Below are positions 8,705 through 16,600 of a stretch of DNA of 64,000 nucleotides, in pieces. Location: assembly GCF_003635115.1 (NCBI RefSeq), contig NZ_RBXJ01000004.1:124001-188000 (forward strand). The letters run 5' to 3'. The position numbers were made by a program, and so were the translations under genes. Origin of the DNA: Microbacterium sp. AG1240. Its GTDB lineage: Bacteria > Actinomycetota > Actinomycetes > Actinomycetales > Microbacteriaceae. The notes below the pieces were generated by a model that was not told the DNA's origin, did no database searches, and saw only the letters and a list, made by a program, of their open reading frames with translations. Every line of letters starts with the position of its first letter. Position 1 is the first letter of the stretch.

Positions 8705-9634
8705 TCAGCGCGCGAGCGCGGCGATCGCGCGGCCCATCGGGCCGGTGAGGTTCCATCGCTCGGCGAGCGCCTCCGCCGCATCCGTCTTCTCGGCGTCGAG
8801 CGGCACGATGGCGGTCGGAACCTCGGCGAGCGGCAGGTCGCGAACGACCTCGACCACCGTCGGAGCGACGGCGATGTAGTCGAGCGCGGCCAGGATCTTC
8901 GCCTGCTGACCGGCGGGCATGCCTCCGCCGGCACGTGCTGCCGCGACGATGCCGTCGAGGTCGCCGTGCGCGGCCAGGAGCGACGCGGCCGACTTGTCGC
9001 CGATGCCCTTCACACCGGGCAGGCCATCGGAGGAGTCGCCCCTCATCGACGCGAAGTCGGCGTACTGGCGGGCGTGCACCCCGTACTTGGCGAACACGAC
9101 GTCGTCGGTGATGATCTCGAGGTTGCTCATGCCGCGTGCGGTGTAGACGATGCGCACGGCCCGGTCGTCGTCGACCAGCTGGAACAGGTCGCGGTCGCCG
9201 GTGACGATGTCGACGGGCATGTCGGCCGTCGTCGCGAGCGTGCCGATGACGTCGTCGGCTTCGTGCTCGGCCGCGCCCACGATCGCGATGCCGAGAGCGT
9301 CGAGCGTCTCGCGGATGACCGGCACCTGCAGCTCGAGCGGATCGGGCACGACCTCGACGTCGGGTGCGTTCTCGACCGGCTCGGCGACACGGTGGGTCTT
9401 GTAGCTCGGGATCAGGTCGACGCGCCACTGCGGGCGCCAGTCGTCGTCCCAGCAGGCGACGATGTGAGTGGGCTCGTAGGTCGTGACGAGCTTCGCGATG
9501 ATGTCGAGGAAGCCGCGCACCGCATTGACCGAGGTGCCGTCGGGCGCCTTGACGGTGTCGGGCACGCCGTAGAACGCACGGAAGTACAGCGACGCGGAAT
9601 CGAGCAGAAGCAACTTCTCGGGGCGTGGTGCCAT
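8705..9634 (-). CDS. 5'-3' exonuclease (FEN-like, stand-alone PolI N-domain)
   Basis: 309-aa protein matching the flap/5'-exonuclease domain of DNA polymerase I without polymerase. The metal-binding acidic residues are visible: LLLDSASLYFRA near the N-terminus, AEHEADDVIGTLA, VTGDRDLFQLV, and the H3TH region SDGLPGVKGIGDKSA. It probably removes RNA primers or flaps during replication and repair, alongside full-length PolI elsewhere. The start at 9634 is supported by TACGCT 6 nt upstream. Confidence 0.92.
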   Translation of the reverse strand: MAPRPEKLLLLDSASLYFRAFYGVPDTVKAPDGTSVNAVRGFLDIIAKLVTTYEPTHIVACWDDDWRPQWRVDLIPSYKTHRVAEPVENAPDVEVVPDPLELQVPVIRETLDALGIAIVGAAEHEADDVIGTLATTADMPVDIVTGDRDLFQLVDDDRAVRIVYTARGMSNLEIITDDVVFAKYGVHARQYADFASMRGDSSDGLPGVKGIGDKSAASLLAAHGDLDGIVAAARAGGGMPAGQQAKILAALDYIAVAPTVVEVVRDLPLAEVPTAIVPLDAEKTDAAEALAERWNLTGPMGRAIAALAR

Positions 9635-9640
9635 GTGCTC

Positions 9641-9646
9641 AGCGTA
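9641..9646 (-). promoter_or_regulatory. Candidate -10, leaderless exonuclease transcript
   Basis: TACGCT-GAGCAC-ATG on the minus strand. Confidence 0.5.
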
Positions 9647-9664
9647 GTGACGCGGGGTGGCGCG

Positions 9665-9680
9665 CGAGCGGCGCCGCTCG
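9665..9680. repeat. 16-bp perfect palindrome
   Basis: CGAGCGGCGCCGCTCG reads the same on both strands. It lies about 20 bp upstream of the exonuclease -10, so an operator is possible; no family assigned. Confidence 0.4.
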
Positions 9681-9722
9681 GCGTCGTCGGGGGCAGGTTG
9701 TGAGCATAGGAGACGGCTCCGG

Positions 9723-9753
9723 CGTAGGACGATTCGCGCCGGTACGTCCTACG
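9723..9753 (-). terminator. Hairpin after PKD-protein gene
   Basis: Arms CGTAGGACG and CGTCCTACG (perfect 9 bp) flank a 13-nt loop, 38 bp beyond the stop of the minus-strand gene ending at 9792. A degenerate third copy, CGTCTTACG, lies at 9763-9771. There is no clear U-tract. Confidence 0.4.
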
Positions 9754-9791
9754 ACGGCGCCACGTCTTACGCCCGACACGGATGATGCGGA

Positions 9792-10568
9792 TCAGCAGCC
9801 GGGGCCGGAGGGGTTCTCGGCGCAGGTCTTGTCGACGAGCGCCGTGCGCGCTTCGAAGATCTCGACGCGCTGACCGGCGCCGGCCGCGGTGACGACCCCG
9901 ATCACCGGGCGCCAACCGGTGCCGAAATCGACGGCGGCTACATACTCGACCGACACGACGGCGACGTAGACGCCTCGGGAGCCGTAGGCGTGGCTCGTCG
10001 GGGTGGCGGTGAACTGCGGTTGACCCAGCGCGGTCCATGCCGCGCCGCCGGACGCAGACCGCGCGGACGAGCCGTCGCCGTAGGAGAAGACGTAGGCCGA
10101 CGGGGTGAAGCGCACGGTCACCGGCCTGTCGAAGAGCGTGCCGGTGAGGGTCTGCGTCGACGCGGAGGCGACGAAGTTGGTCGGCATGCCGACGATGCCG
10201 GCACCGCCCGGTTCGGCGTCGAACGACGGCTTCGCGGGTGCGAACGACGCGAGATCGGATGCTGTCACATCGGGCAGCGACACCACCCCGAAGCCGCCGC
10301 CCCGGCACAAGACGTCGGCCGGCCCGCAGTCCCGCGGCGCGGACGCCTCCGAACCGGTGTCGGGGGAGGAACCGGTGCTCGGAGGCGCACTACCACCGGC
10401 GGAGGCGTTCGAGCCGCCGGAACCGACCGTGCCGCCGACGGTGACCTGCGAGCCGTCTGTCTCCGAACATGCAGAAACGAAGACGCTGGAGGACGTGCAG
10501 TGGGGAGACGAGTGCAACGTAGCGGCGCCGCTCAATGCGACCGCTATGAGTAGGGTGGCGGCTAACAT
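9792..10568 (-). CDS. Secreted protein with PKD-like fold
   Basis: 258 aa. The N-terminus (MLAATLLIAVALSGAATL) is a signal peptide. A Ser/Gly/Pro-rich low-complexity linker follows (about 40-75), then a domain with YVFSYGDGSS...HAYGSRGVYVA, the pattern of PKD-type beta-sandwich repeats. Two cysteines at the very C-terminus (AENPSGPGC) and several in the N-terminal half may pair. The start at 10568 overlaps the upstream lipoprotein gene by 7 bp, so they are co-translated. It is probably cell-surface; function unknown. Confidence 0.72.
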   Translation of the reverse strand: MLAATLLIAVALSGAATLHSSPHCTSSSVFVSACSETDGSQVTVGGTVGSGGSNASAGGSAPPSTGSSPDTGSEASAPRDCGPADVLCRGGGFGVVSLPDVTASDLASFAPAKPSFDAEPGGAGIVGMPTNFVASASTQTLTGTLFDRPVTVRFTPSAYVFSYGDGSSARSASGGAAWTALGQPQFTATPTSHAYGSRGVYVAVVSVEYVAAVDFGTGWRPVIGVVTAAGAGQRVEIFEARTALVDKTCAENPSGPGC

Positions 10569-11092
10569 ACGAGCTCTACACGTGGGTGGATACTCGAAAT
10601 CTGGAGTCCCTGGGCTGCGGGGCCACGGACTAGGGTCACTTCCAGTCTCTGCATCGCAGGACGGCTTGCCTCCACCACGGATCGCCCAGCGTCGTCCAGG
10701 ACGTTGACGTCCTCGACGTTGTAGCATGCGCCGATTTTTGCTTCTCGACCACCCTCAGGTAGGTCGGTCGAGATGGTTTCGATCAGCTCGACGAATGACT
10801 GACCGCTGAGCGAGTACCCGTCCGCGTGCCATGCAGAGAAGTTTGTGCGGTCGGATTCGTTGAGCTCGCCGGTGGTGAGGGCGAAGACGGGCTCGAAGGT
10901 CTCGGGGTCGCTCAGATCCACCTGGTTGAGCGCGTCGACGTAGGCGCGGTAGGTCTCCTCCGCTGCGGCGAACGCTTCTTCTTCGGTGGTGAACGCGGGG
11001 GTGGGCTCGTTCGGTTCGGGGGTGACGGAGCATCCGCCCATCAGAAGGACCATCGTGGCAAGTGCGGCGGAGGCGACGTGGCGAGCGTTCAC
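10562..11092 (-). CDS. Lipoprotein with NTF2-like body
   Basis: 176-aa lipoprotein with signal peptide and lipobox LMGGC (Cys21). The mature part starts with a Pro/Thr-rich stretch and contains EETYRAYVDALNQVDLSDP, a pattern seen in small actinobacterial lipoproteins that may belong to DUF6318; that assignment is from memory and unverified. GTG start at 11092 with TACCCT 6 nt upstream. It is first gene of a two-gene unit with the PKD-like secreted protein, suggesting they act together at the envelope. Confidence 0.75.
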   Translation of the reverse strand: MNARHVASAALATMVLLMGGCSVTPEPNEPTPAFTTEEEAFAAAEETYRAYVDALNQVDLSDPETFEPVFALTTGELNESDRTNFSAWHADGYSLSGQSFVELIETISTDLPEGGREAKIGACYNVEDVNVLDDAGRSVVEASRPAMQRLEVTLVRGPAAQGLQISSIHPRVELVC

Positions 11093-11098
11093 CCGATC

Positions 11099-11104
11099 AG
11101 GGTA
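11099..11104 (-). promoter_or_regulatory. Candidate -10, leaderless lipoprotein transcript
   Basis: TACCCT-GATCGG-GTG on the minus strand. Confidence 0.5.
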
Positions 11105-11185
11105 CGAGGCGGGCGCCTACCCCGCCGGGGTTGTCCACAACGCCGCTGTAACAAGCGGTTCACACGGATGGGCGAGGATGTCGGC

Positions 11186-11776
11186 ATGACACTTGCGACC
11201 GGCTTCTCCGTCTCCCTTCCCGAATGGCTGCGGGGCGAACTCGACCAGCTGCCCGACGCGCTCGAAACGGCGGAGGAGCGCATGGACCTCGTCAACGCGC
11301 TCGCCGACCGCAACTGGCGCGAGGGCAACGGCGGACCATTCGCGGCGATCGTCGTGGAAGCCGCCACCGGTCGCCTCGTCTCGGCCGGCGTCAACGTGGT
11401 GCTGAGCTCGGGTCTGAGCTCGCAGCATGCGGAAGTCACCGCCCTCGGGCTCGCGCAGACCGCCCTTGGCCGGTGGGATCTGGGTGCCGACGGCGCCGAC
11501 CTCGAGCTCGTCGTCAACTGGCGTCCGTGCGTCATGTGCTACGGCTCGACCATGTGGAGCGGTGTGCGCTCGCTCGTGATCGCCGGCGATGGTCCGGAGC
11601 TCGAGGAGCTCAGCGGCTTCGACGAGGGGCCGATGGTCTCCGACTGGGCGGAGCAGTTCGAGGCACGAGGGATCCGGGTGCGCATCGGGGTTCGCAACGC
11701 CGAGGCGGTCGAGGTATTCCGGGCCTACGGCGCGTCGGACGCCACGGTCTACAACGCGCGCGGCGCCGTCGACTGA
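11186..11776 (+). CDS. Nucleoside/nucleobase deaminase (CDA fold)
   Basis: 196-aa zinc-dependent deaminase. The catalytic signatures are HAEVTA (His ligand and proton-shuttling Glu, about residue 75) and PCVMC (two Cys ligands, about 113-117). GPFAAIVVE before them is the usual beta-strand. The overall pattern is close to guanine/cytosine deaminase-type proteins, though substrate cannot be fixed. Start chosen at 11186; GAGGAT 6 nt before the ATG could be a ribosome site or a weak -10. Confidence 0.88.
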   Translation: MTLATGFSVSLPEWLRGELDQLPDALETAEERMDLVNALADRNWREGNGGPFAAIVVEAATGRLVSAGVNVVLSSGLSSQHAEVTALGLAQTALGRWDLGADGADLELVVNWRPCVMCYGSTMWSGVRSLVIAGDGPELEELSGFDEGPMVSDWAEQFEARGIRVRIGVRNAEAVEVFRAYGASDATVYNARGAVD

Positions 11777-11807
11777 CGGGCGTCGCCGACGGGTCGTGCG
11801 CCGCGCG

Positions 11808-12908
11808 TCAGAGCGTGGCCGCGCCCCAGAACACGGTCTGACCCGAGTCGAGGTCGAGCACGAAGGAGCCCGAGCCGACGGCATCGGGCGCGAGGTCGTA
11901 CACCTCGTAGAACGTGACCGTCTCGCCCGGCTCGACCACTTCGACGTCCCACGCGCTGGGATAGGTCTCGATGTCGGAGAGGAAGCTCAGCTGCGCCTCG
12001 CCACCGTCGGCCGTGAGGAAGCGGGTGTACGGCAGGTAGGCGTAGTCGACCGCCAGATCGATGGTGTCGTCGGTGACGTTCGTCAACTGCACGGGAACGC
12101 CGACGTAGGCGCCGAATGCGGGCGCGGCGTCGCCGGTGGCCGCGGCGGCGGCCGTCAGATCCTCGAAGGGGAGGACGGTCAGTTCCCACACGTCCTGCGA
12201 GACGTTGTCATCGGTGATCGTGATGGTGGAGCCCGGCACGAGCGGGGCGGAGAGCGTGTTCCCGTCAGCGCCGACGTCGGGGGTGCCGAGCATCGGATAG
12301 GAGTAGTACTCGTCGTCGGGCGCGGGGGAGTATTCCGACCCCGAGCTCGACCCCGACGAGAGGGCCGAACCGAACGCGCCGATGGCGAACAGGACCACGG
12401 CCCAGACGATCGACAGGAGGAATCCCGCACCGGTGATGATGAGTGCGGCGATCGACATCCCCTTGCCGGGGGTCTTCTTCACCAGGGCGATGATGGCGAG
12501 CACGACCGCGGTCGCGAAGAGCGCCCAGGCGAGTATTGACCCGATGAAGGGGACGAAGGAGATCAGCACCCCGAGGATCGACGCGACCAGGGCGAGCACG
12601 GCGAGCACCGACGAGCCGCCCCGCGGCGGACCGGGATTCCACGGTGCGCCGGGCGCGGAGCTGCCCGCCGGCGGGCCCCACGTGGGCGGGGCGCCCGGGT
12701 AGTCCTGCCGCGGTGCGCCGTATCCCGCGGGGGCACCGGGCGCGGCCTGCGCGGCATAGGGCGGCAGGGGAGCGGGGTAGGTCGGCAGCGTCGGAGCACC
12801 CTGGGGCTGCGGGGGCGGTGACGCGGGCGACGGACCGGCGGCATGGGGCGGCGCGGGAGGCGATGCAGCGGCTCGCTCGTTGTCGTTCGGGCGGGTGCCG
12901 TCGGTCAT
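11808..12908 (-). CDS. Pro-rich membrane protein with extracellular C-terminal domain
   Basis: 366 aa in three parts: a Pro/Ala/Gly-rich cytoplasmic tail (1-~100), two or three tightly spaced helices (SVLAVLALVASILGVLISFV through SIVWAVVLFAIGAFG) in a DUF4190-like arrangement, and an acidic extracellular domain with the pattern of DUF4352-type sandwich folds (VPVQLTNVTDDTIDL, VEPGETVTFYEVYDL). The frame remains open far upstream, but the ATG at 12908 has an AGGAG site and starts the real protein. Function unknown; this architecture is common in Microbacteriaceae. Confidence 0.8.
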   Translation of the reverse strand: MTDGTRPNDNERAAASPPAPPHAAGPSPASPPPQPQGAPTLPTYPAPLPPYAAQAAPGAPAGYGAPRQDYPGAPPTWGPPAGSSAPGAPWNPGPPRGGSSVLAVLALVASILGVLISFVPFIGSILAWALFATAVVLAIIALVKKTPGKGMSIAALIITGAGFLLSIVWAVVLFAIGAFGSALSSGSSSGSEYSPAPDDEYYSYPMLGTPDVGADGNTLSAPLVPGSTITITDDNVSQDVWELTVLPFEDLTAAAAATGDAAPAFGAYVGVPVQLTNVTDDTIDLAVDYAYLPYTRFLTADGGEAQLSFLSDIETYPSAWDVEVVEPGETVTFYEVYDLAPDAVGSGSFVLDLDSGQTVFWGAATL

Positions 12909-12983
12909 GGCTGCTCCTGTTCGGTGATCCGCCCATGCTACGGAACATGGCCGACACGTCGGAGGCCCTTGCGGGCGCGGCGG

Positions 12984-12989
12984 TACAGT
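12984..12989 (+). promoter_or_regulatory. Candidate -10, leaderless YchJ-type transcript
   Basis: TACAGT, 7 nt, GTG (12997). This decides between the GTG codons at 12988 and 12997. Confidence 0.45.
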
Positions 12990-12996
12990 GACGAGC

Positions 12997-13419
12997 GTGT
13001 CGTTCGGAGCCGCGTCTTCGCGAAGGGGGTTCCCCCGGTTCGCGGCGGGCGACCCGTGCCCGTGCGGAGCCGGGCAGTACGGCGGATGCTGCGGTCCGAT
13101 CCTCGGCGGTGAACCCGCGCCCACCGCGGAGAAGCTGATGCGCTCGCGGTACACGGCGTTCGTCGTCGGTGACGCGGAGCACCTGCGGCGCACCTGGCAT
13201 CCGCGCACTCGTCCCGCCGATGTCGGGCCGGACTCCTCCACGGCATGGACCGGCCTCGAGGTGCTCGCCACCGACGCCGGTGCACCGGCGGACCTCGAGG
13301 GCACGGTGGAGTTCCGCGCCCACTGGAGCGAGGGGGCAGCGCGCGGCGGTCTGCACGAACGCAGCCGCTTCGCGCGCCGAGGCGGTCGATGGGTGTACGT
13401 CGACGGCGAGATCCTCTGA
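12997..13419 (+). CDS. YchJ-family protein with SEC-C zinc motif
   Basis: 140 aa. The N-terminal SEC-C-like zinc motif is seen as CPCGAGQYGGCC, followed by the YchJ body (TAEKLMRSRYTAFVVGDAEHLRRTWHP and EFRAHW, an NTF2-like fold). Homologs are conserved but have no firmly known function. The GTG at 12997 is preferred because of the TACAGT hexamer; a start at 12988 would add three residues. Divergent from the Pro-rich membrane protein gene. Confidence 0.87.
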   Translation: MSFGAASSRRGFPRFAAGDPCPCGAGQYGGCCGPILGGEPAPTAEKLMRSRYTAFVVGDAEHLRRTWHPRTRPADVGPDSSTAWTGLEVLATDAGAPADLEGTVEFRAHWSEGAARGGLHERSRFARRGGRWVYVDGEIL

Positions 13420-13469
13420 CTCGACCCGTCGCGCGGAATACCGCCGCGCCATCGGTGGTTCTGGAGGCC

Positions 13470-14594
13470 GTGAGCATCACCGCGCGCACGGTCGACGTCG
13501 TCGTCATCGGCGCGGGCCAGGCGGGGCTGTCGACGGCCTATCATCTCCGTCGCCGCGGCTTCGTCCCCGACGGCGCGGCGCACGCATCCGCCAGATCGTT
13601 CGTCGTGCTCGATGCGAACTCCGCGCCCGGTGGAGCGTGGCAGCATCGATGGGCCTCGTTGCGCATGGCGACGGTGAACGGCATCCACGAGCTGCCGGGG
13701 TTCGATGTGCCGGCGGCCGACCCGACGGCGCGGGCGCGTGATGTGCTGCCCGCGTACTTCGCGGACTACGAACGCGAATTCGACCTGCGGGTACGTCGGC
13801 CGGTCACCGTGAAGGCCGTCCGTCGCGAGGGCGCCGGGCTGCGCGTCGAGACCGACGCGGGCGACTGGCACGCAAGGTTCGTCGTGTCGGCGACCGGAAC
13901 CTGGACGCGCCCGTTCTGGCCCCGCTACCCGGGCCAGGAACGTTTCCGCGGGCGCCAGCTGCACACGGCCGACTACGTCTCGGCCGAGGAGTTCGCGGGT
14001 CGCCGGGTGCTGGTGGTCGGTGCGGGGGTGTCGGGCGTACAGCTTCTGGACGAGATCTCGCACGTCGCTACGGTGTTCTGGATGACGCGCCGCGAGCCCG
14101 TCTGGATCGAGTCCGACTTCGACGTGCCCGCCCGGGTCGCCGCCATCGCCGGCGTCGAAGACCGCGTGCGTCGCGGTCTACCGCCGGGCAGCGTCATCTC
14201 GGTGACCGGTATGCACTGGACGCCGTGGGCACGCGCGGCGCGCGAACGGGGCGTGCTGGAGCGGCTGCCGATGATGGCCGGCATCGAGGAGGACGGGGTA
14301 CGCATGCCCGACGGGTCGTTCCTCGCGGTCGATGTGATCCTGTGGGCGACGGGGTTCCGTCCCGCCCTCGAGCACCTGACGCCCCTGCGCCTGCGCACCG
14401 CGGACGGCGGGTTCCGCGTGGACGACTCGCGGTCGCTCGACGAGCCGCGTCTGTTCTTCGTCGGATACGGTCCGTCGGCATCGACGGTCGGGGCCAATCG
14501 GGCCGGGCGCTCGGTCGCAGCCCGCATCGTGAAGGAGCTCGCCCCCGACGCTTCGGCGTCAAGCCCCGCCGATCGGGTCGGGGCCGGTGCGTAA
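13470..14594 (+). CDS. Flavin-dependent monooxygenase-like oxidoreductase (CzcO type)
   Basis: 374 aa with two Rossmann dinucleotide sites: FAD-binding GAGQAGLSTAYHL at the N-terminus and NADP-binding VVGAGVSGVQLL in the middle. GGAWQHRW is the FAD-contact motif of flavin monooxygenases and CzcO-like proteins, and ILWATGFRP is the usual C-terminal ATG motif. GTG start at 13470 with a CTGGAGG site. It lies before a PPOX-type gene and an atypical SDR on the same strand, perhaps a redox/detoxification group. Substrate unknown. Confidence 0.87.
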   Translation: MSITARTVDVVVIGAGQAGLSTAYHLRRRGFVPDGAAHASARSFVVLDANSAPGGAWQHRWASLRMATVNGIHELPGFDVPAADPTARARDVLPAYFADYEREFDLRVRRPVTVKAVRREGAGLRVETDAGDWHARFVVSATGTWTRPFWPRYPGQERFRGRQLHTADYVSAEEFAGRRVLVVGAGVSGVQLLDEISHVATVFWMTRREPVWIESDFDVPARVAAIAGVEDRVRRGLPPGSVISVTGMHWTPWARAARERGVLERLPMMAGIEEDGVRMPDGSFLAVDVILWATGFRPALEHLTPLRLRTADGGFRVDDSRSLDEPRLFFVGYGPSASTVGANRAGRSVAARIVKELAPDASASSPADRVGAGA

Positions 14595-14621
14595 CGTGGA
14601 GACCCCACGGAAGGAGTGCGC

Positions 14622-15005
14622 GTGATTCCCGACGACCTGCGCGATCTGCTCGACGAACCGAACTACGGCGCCCTGGGCACGGTGAGACCCGACGGCTCGG
14701 TACAGGTGAACCCGATGTGGTTCGAGTACGACGGCGAGCGCCTCCTCTTCACCCACACGACCACGCGGCAGAAGTTCCGCAATCTCGAGGCGAACCCGTC
14801 GATGAGCCTGATGGTCTTCGACCCCGACAACCCCTATCGCTACATCGAGGTGCGCGGGCGCCTCGTCGAGGCGACCCCCGACCCCGAGGGCGCCTTCTAC
14901 GTGCGGCTCGGCCAGCGCTACGGCAACGCCGATCAGCAGCCGCCGCCCGACAGCGCCGACCGGGTCGTCCTCAGCATGTCCATCGAACACATCGGAAGGC
15001 ACTGA
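14622..15005 (+). CDS. PPOX-class F420-dependent oxidoreductase-like protein
   Basis: 127-aa single-domain split beta-barrel of the PNPOx/FDOR superfamily. It begins with the typical DEPNYGALGTVRPDGSVQVNPMWFEYDG, and KFRNLEANPSMSLMVFDP continues the cofactor-binding surface. Actinobacterial relatives bind F420 or FMN; which one cannot be told here. The GTG at 14622 is placed 5 nt after AAGGAG, so I prefer it to the GTG at 14616 inside that site. The SDR gene starts 3 bp after it. Confidence 0.88.
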   Translation: MIPDDLRDLLDEPNYGALGTVRPDGSVQVNPMWFEYDGERLLFTHTTTRQKFRNLEANPSMSLMVFDPDNPYRYIEVRGRLVEATPDPEGAFYVRLGQRYGNADQQPPPDSADRVVLSMSIEHIGRH

Positions 15006-15008
15006 TTC

Positions 15009-15650
15009 ATGAAGGTTCTCGTTCTCGGCGGTCACGGCAAGGTCGCCCTCCTGCTCGCTCCGCTCCTCGCCGCACGCGGCGATGACGTCACATCGGTCAT
15101 CCGCAACCCCGATCACGCGGGCGACGTGACCGCCGCCGGTGCCGCGCCGCTCGTTCTCGACGTCGAATCGGCCGACGAGGCCGCGCTGCGAGACGCCGTC
15201 GCCGGGTACGACGCCGTGGTCTGGTCGGCGGGTGCGGGAGGCGGCAGCGCCGAGCGCACCTACGCGGTCGACCGCGACGCCGCGATCCGCACGATGGATG
15301 CTGCTGCCGCAGCCGGCGTGCGCCGGTTCGTGATGGTGTCGTGGATCGGCTCGACCCACGACCACGGCATCTCGCCCGACGACGCGTTCTTCGCCTACGC
15401 CGACGCCAAGCTCGCCGCTGACGACCACCTGCGCGCCACGGCTCTGGACTGGACGATCCTCGGCCCGGGCACGCTGACGCTGGGCGAACCGACCGGCAAG
15501 ATCACGCTCGACCCCGAGGGCAAGGGCGAGGTATCTCGTGCCGACGTCGCAGCCGTCATCGCGGCGACGCTCGAGGACGACCGCACCGTGGGCCGTTTCA
15601 TCCGCTTCGGAGGCGGGGATACGCCGATCGCGGAAGCGCTCGCCGCCTGA
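15009..15650 (+). CDS. Atypical SDR / NAD(P)H-binding protein
   Basis: 213 aa, Rossmann fold of the extended/atypical SDR group. The glycine-rich site is LVLGGHGKVALLL (GxxGxxA form), with WSAGAGGGS and FVMVSWIGST along the fold. Members of this group bind NAD(P) and act as reductases or sensors. It has no clear catalytic YxxxK, though FAYADAKLAADDHL could supply it. ATG at 15009, 3 bp after the PPOX-type gene, so probably one transcript. Confidence 0.85.
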   Translation: MKVLVLGGHGKVALLLAPLLAARGDDVTSVIRNPDHAGDVTAAGAAPLVLDVESADEAALRDAVAGYDAVVWSAGAGGGSAERTYAVDRDAAIRTMDAAAAAGVRRFVMVSWIGSTHDHGISPDDAFFAYADAKLAADDHLRATALDWTILGPGTLTLGEPTGKITLDPEGKGEVSRADVAAVIAATLEDDRTVGRFIRFGGGDTPIAEALAA

Positions 15651-15658
15651 GGTCCTGC

Positions 15659-15740
15659 CGCGAGCGCACGGGTTGCAACCCCGCGCACGGCCTGTGCCCG
15701 CGCCCTGGTCGTGCGCTCGGAGCAAACCCGTGCGCTCGCG
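15659..15740. repeat. Long imperfect GC-rich inverted repeat
   Basis: Left arm CGCGAGCGCACGGGTTGC (15659-15676) matches the reverse complement of GCAAACCCGTGCGCTCGCG (15722-15740) with one inserted base. A further GTGCGCTCG copy lies at 15711-15719. It fills the gap between the SDR and the PEP mutase-like gene. It may act as a terminator, but size and inner copies suggest a repetitive palindromic element. Confidence 0.6.
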
Positions 15741-15804
15741 AGGTAAGCGGCTAGTGCAGACACGGACCGGTCGCAAGGCCGGGACCGCGTACCTTGTCGG
15801 CCCG

Positions 15805-15810
15805 TAACGT
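15805..15810 (+). promoter_or_regulatory. Candidate -10, leaderless PEPM-like transcript
   Basis: TAACGT, 7 nt, ATG (15818). Confidence 0.5.
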
Positions 15811-15817
15811 GTGGAGC

Positions 15818-16594
15818 ATGAGCACCCAGATCGAGAAAGCCCAGAGCTTCGCGCAGCTGCACACCGCCCCCGAGATCCTCCGCGTCGTGAACGTGTGGGA
15901 CGTCGTCTCGACGAAGGCCATCGCCGCCCTCCCCGAGACGAAGGCCATCGCTACGGCAGGACACTCCATCGCCGCCACGTTCGGCTACGAGGACGGCGAG
16001 AACATCCCTCTCGACGTGATGCTCGACATGGTGCGCCGCATCGCCGAGGCCGTCGATCTGCCCGTCACCGCCGACCTCGACGCGGGGTACGGCAACGCGG
16101 GCGAGACCGTGCGCAAGGCGATCGGCGCCGGCGCGGTCGGCGCGAACATCGAAGACCGCCTCAAGCCGCTCGCCGAGTCGGTGGCCGTCGTCGAGGCCGC
16201 CATCGCCGCCGGTGAGGCGGAGGGCGTGCCGTTCGTGCTCAACGCTCGTACCGACGCGTTCATGCGCGGCGGCGACCGCCCCGCCTCCGAGTCGATCGCC
16301 GACGCGATCGAGCGCGGGCGGGCCTTCCTCGACGCCGGGGCGACCTCGGTCTTCGTGCCCGGACTCCTCGACGCCGACACCACCCGCCAGCTGGTCGAGG
16401 GCATCGGCGACCGCCGCGTGAGCGTCATCGGTATTCCGGGAGCCCTCACCGCGGCGGAGTACGAAGCGCTCGGCGTGGCGCGCATCTCGTACGGACCCAC
16501 GACGCAGCGGGTCGCACTCACCGCCCTGCAGGACGTCGCGAAAGACCTCTACGCGAACGGCGTCATCCCGTCCAGCATCCGCGCCCTGAACTGA
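15818..16594 (+). CDS. Isocitrate lyase/phosphoenolpyruvate mutase family protein
   Basis: 258-aa TIM-barrel. The fold's signatures are visible: NVWDVVSTKAI at the start, TADLDAGYGN (metal-binding Asp of the DxDxG type), GANIEDR, and LNARTDAFMRG. The isocitrate-lyase KKCGH loop is missing, so it is not a canonical isocitrate or methylisocitrate lyase. Members cleave or rearrange C-C or C-P bonds in oxaloacetate- or phosphonate-like acids, and no phosphonate genes are near. The ATG at 15818 is supported by TAACGT 7 nt upstream. Confidence 0.88.
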   Translation: MSTQIEKAQSFAQLHTAPEILRVVNVWDVVSTKAIAALPETKAIATAGHSIAATFGYEDGENIPLDVMLDMVRRIAEAVDLPVTADLDAGYGNAGETVRKAIGAGAVGANIEDRLKPLAESVAVVEAAIAAGEAEGVPFVLNARTDAFMRGGDRPASESIADAIERGRAFLDAGATSVFVPGLLDADTTRQLVEGIGDRRVSVIGIPGALTAAEYEALGVARISYGPTTQRVALTALQDVAKDLYANGVIPSSIRALN

Positions 16595-16600
16595 GCGCGT

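Noticed and set aside
11808-14063. 751-codon reading of the Pro-rich membrane protein
   Set aside because: The upstream half runs through YchJ and the flavoprotein gene on the other strand; the ATG at 12908 has its own AGGAG site.
15818-16594. Isocitrate or methylisocitrate lyase
   Set aside because: No KKCGH-type catalytic loop and the protein is much shorter than isocitrate lyase.
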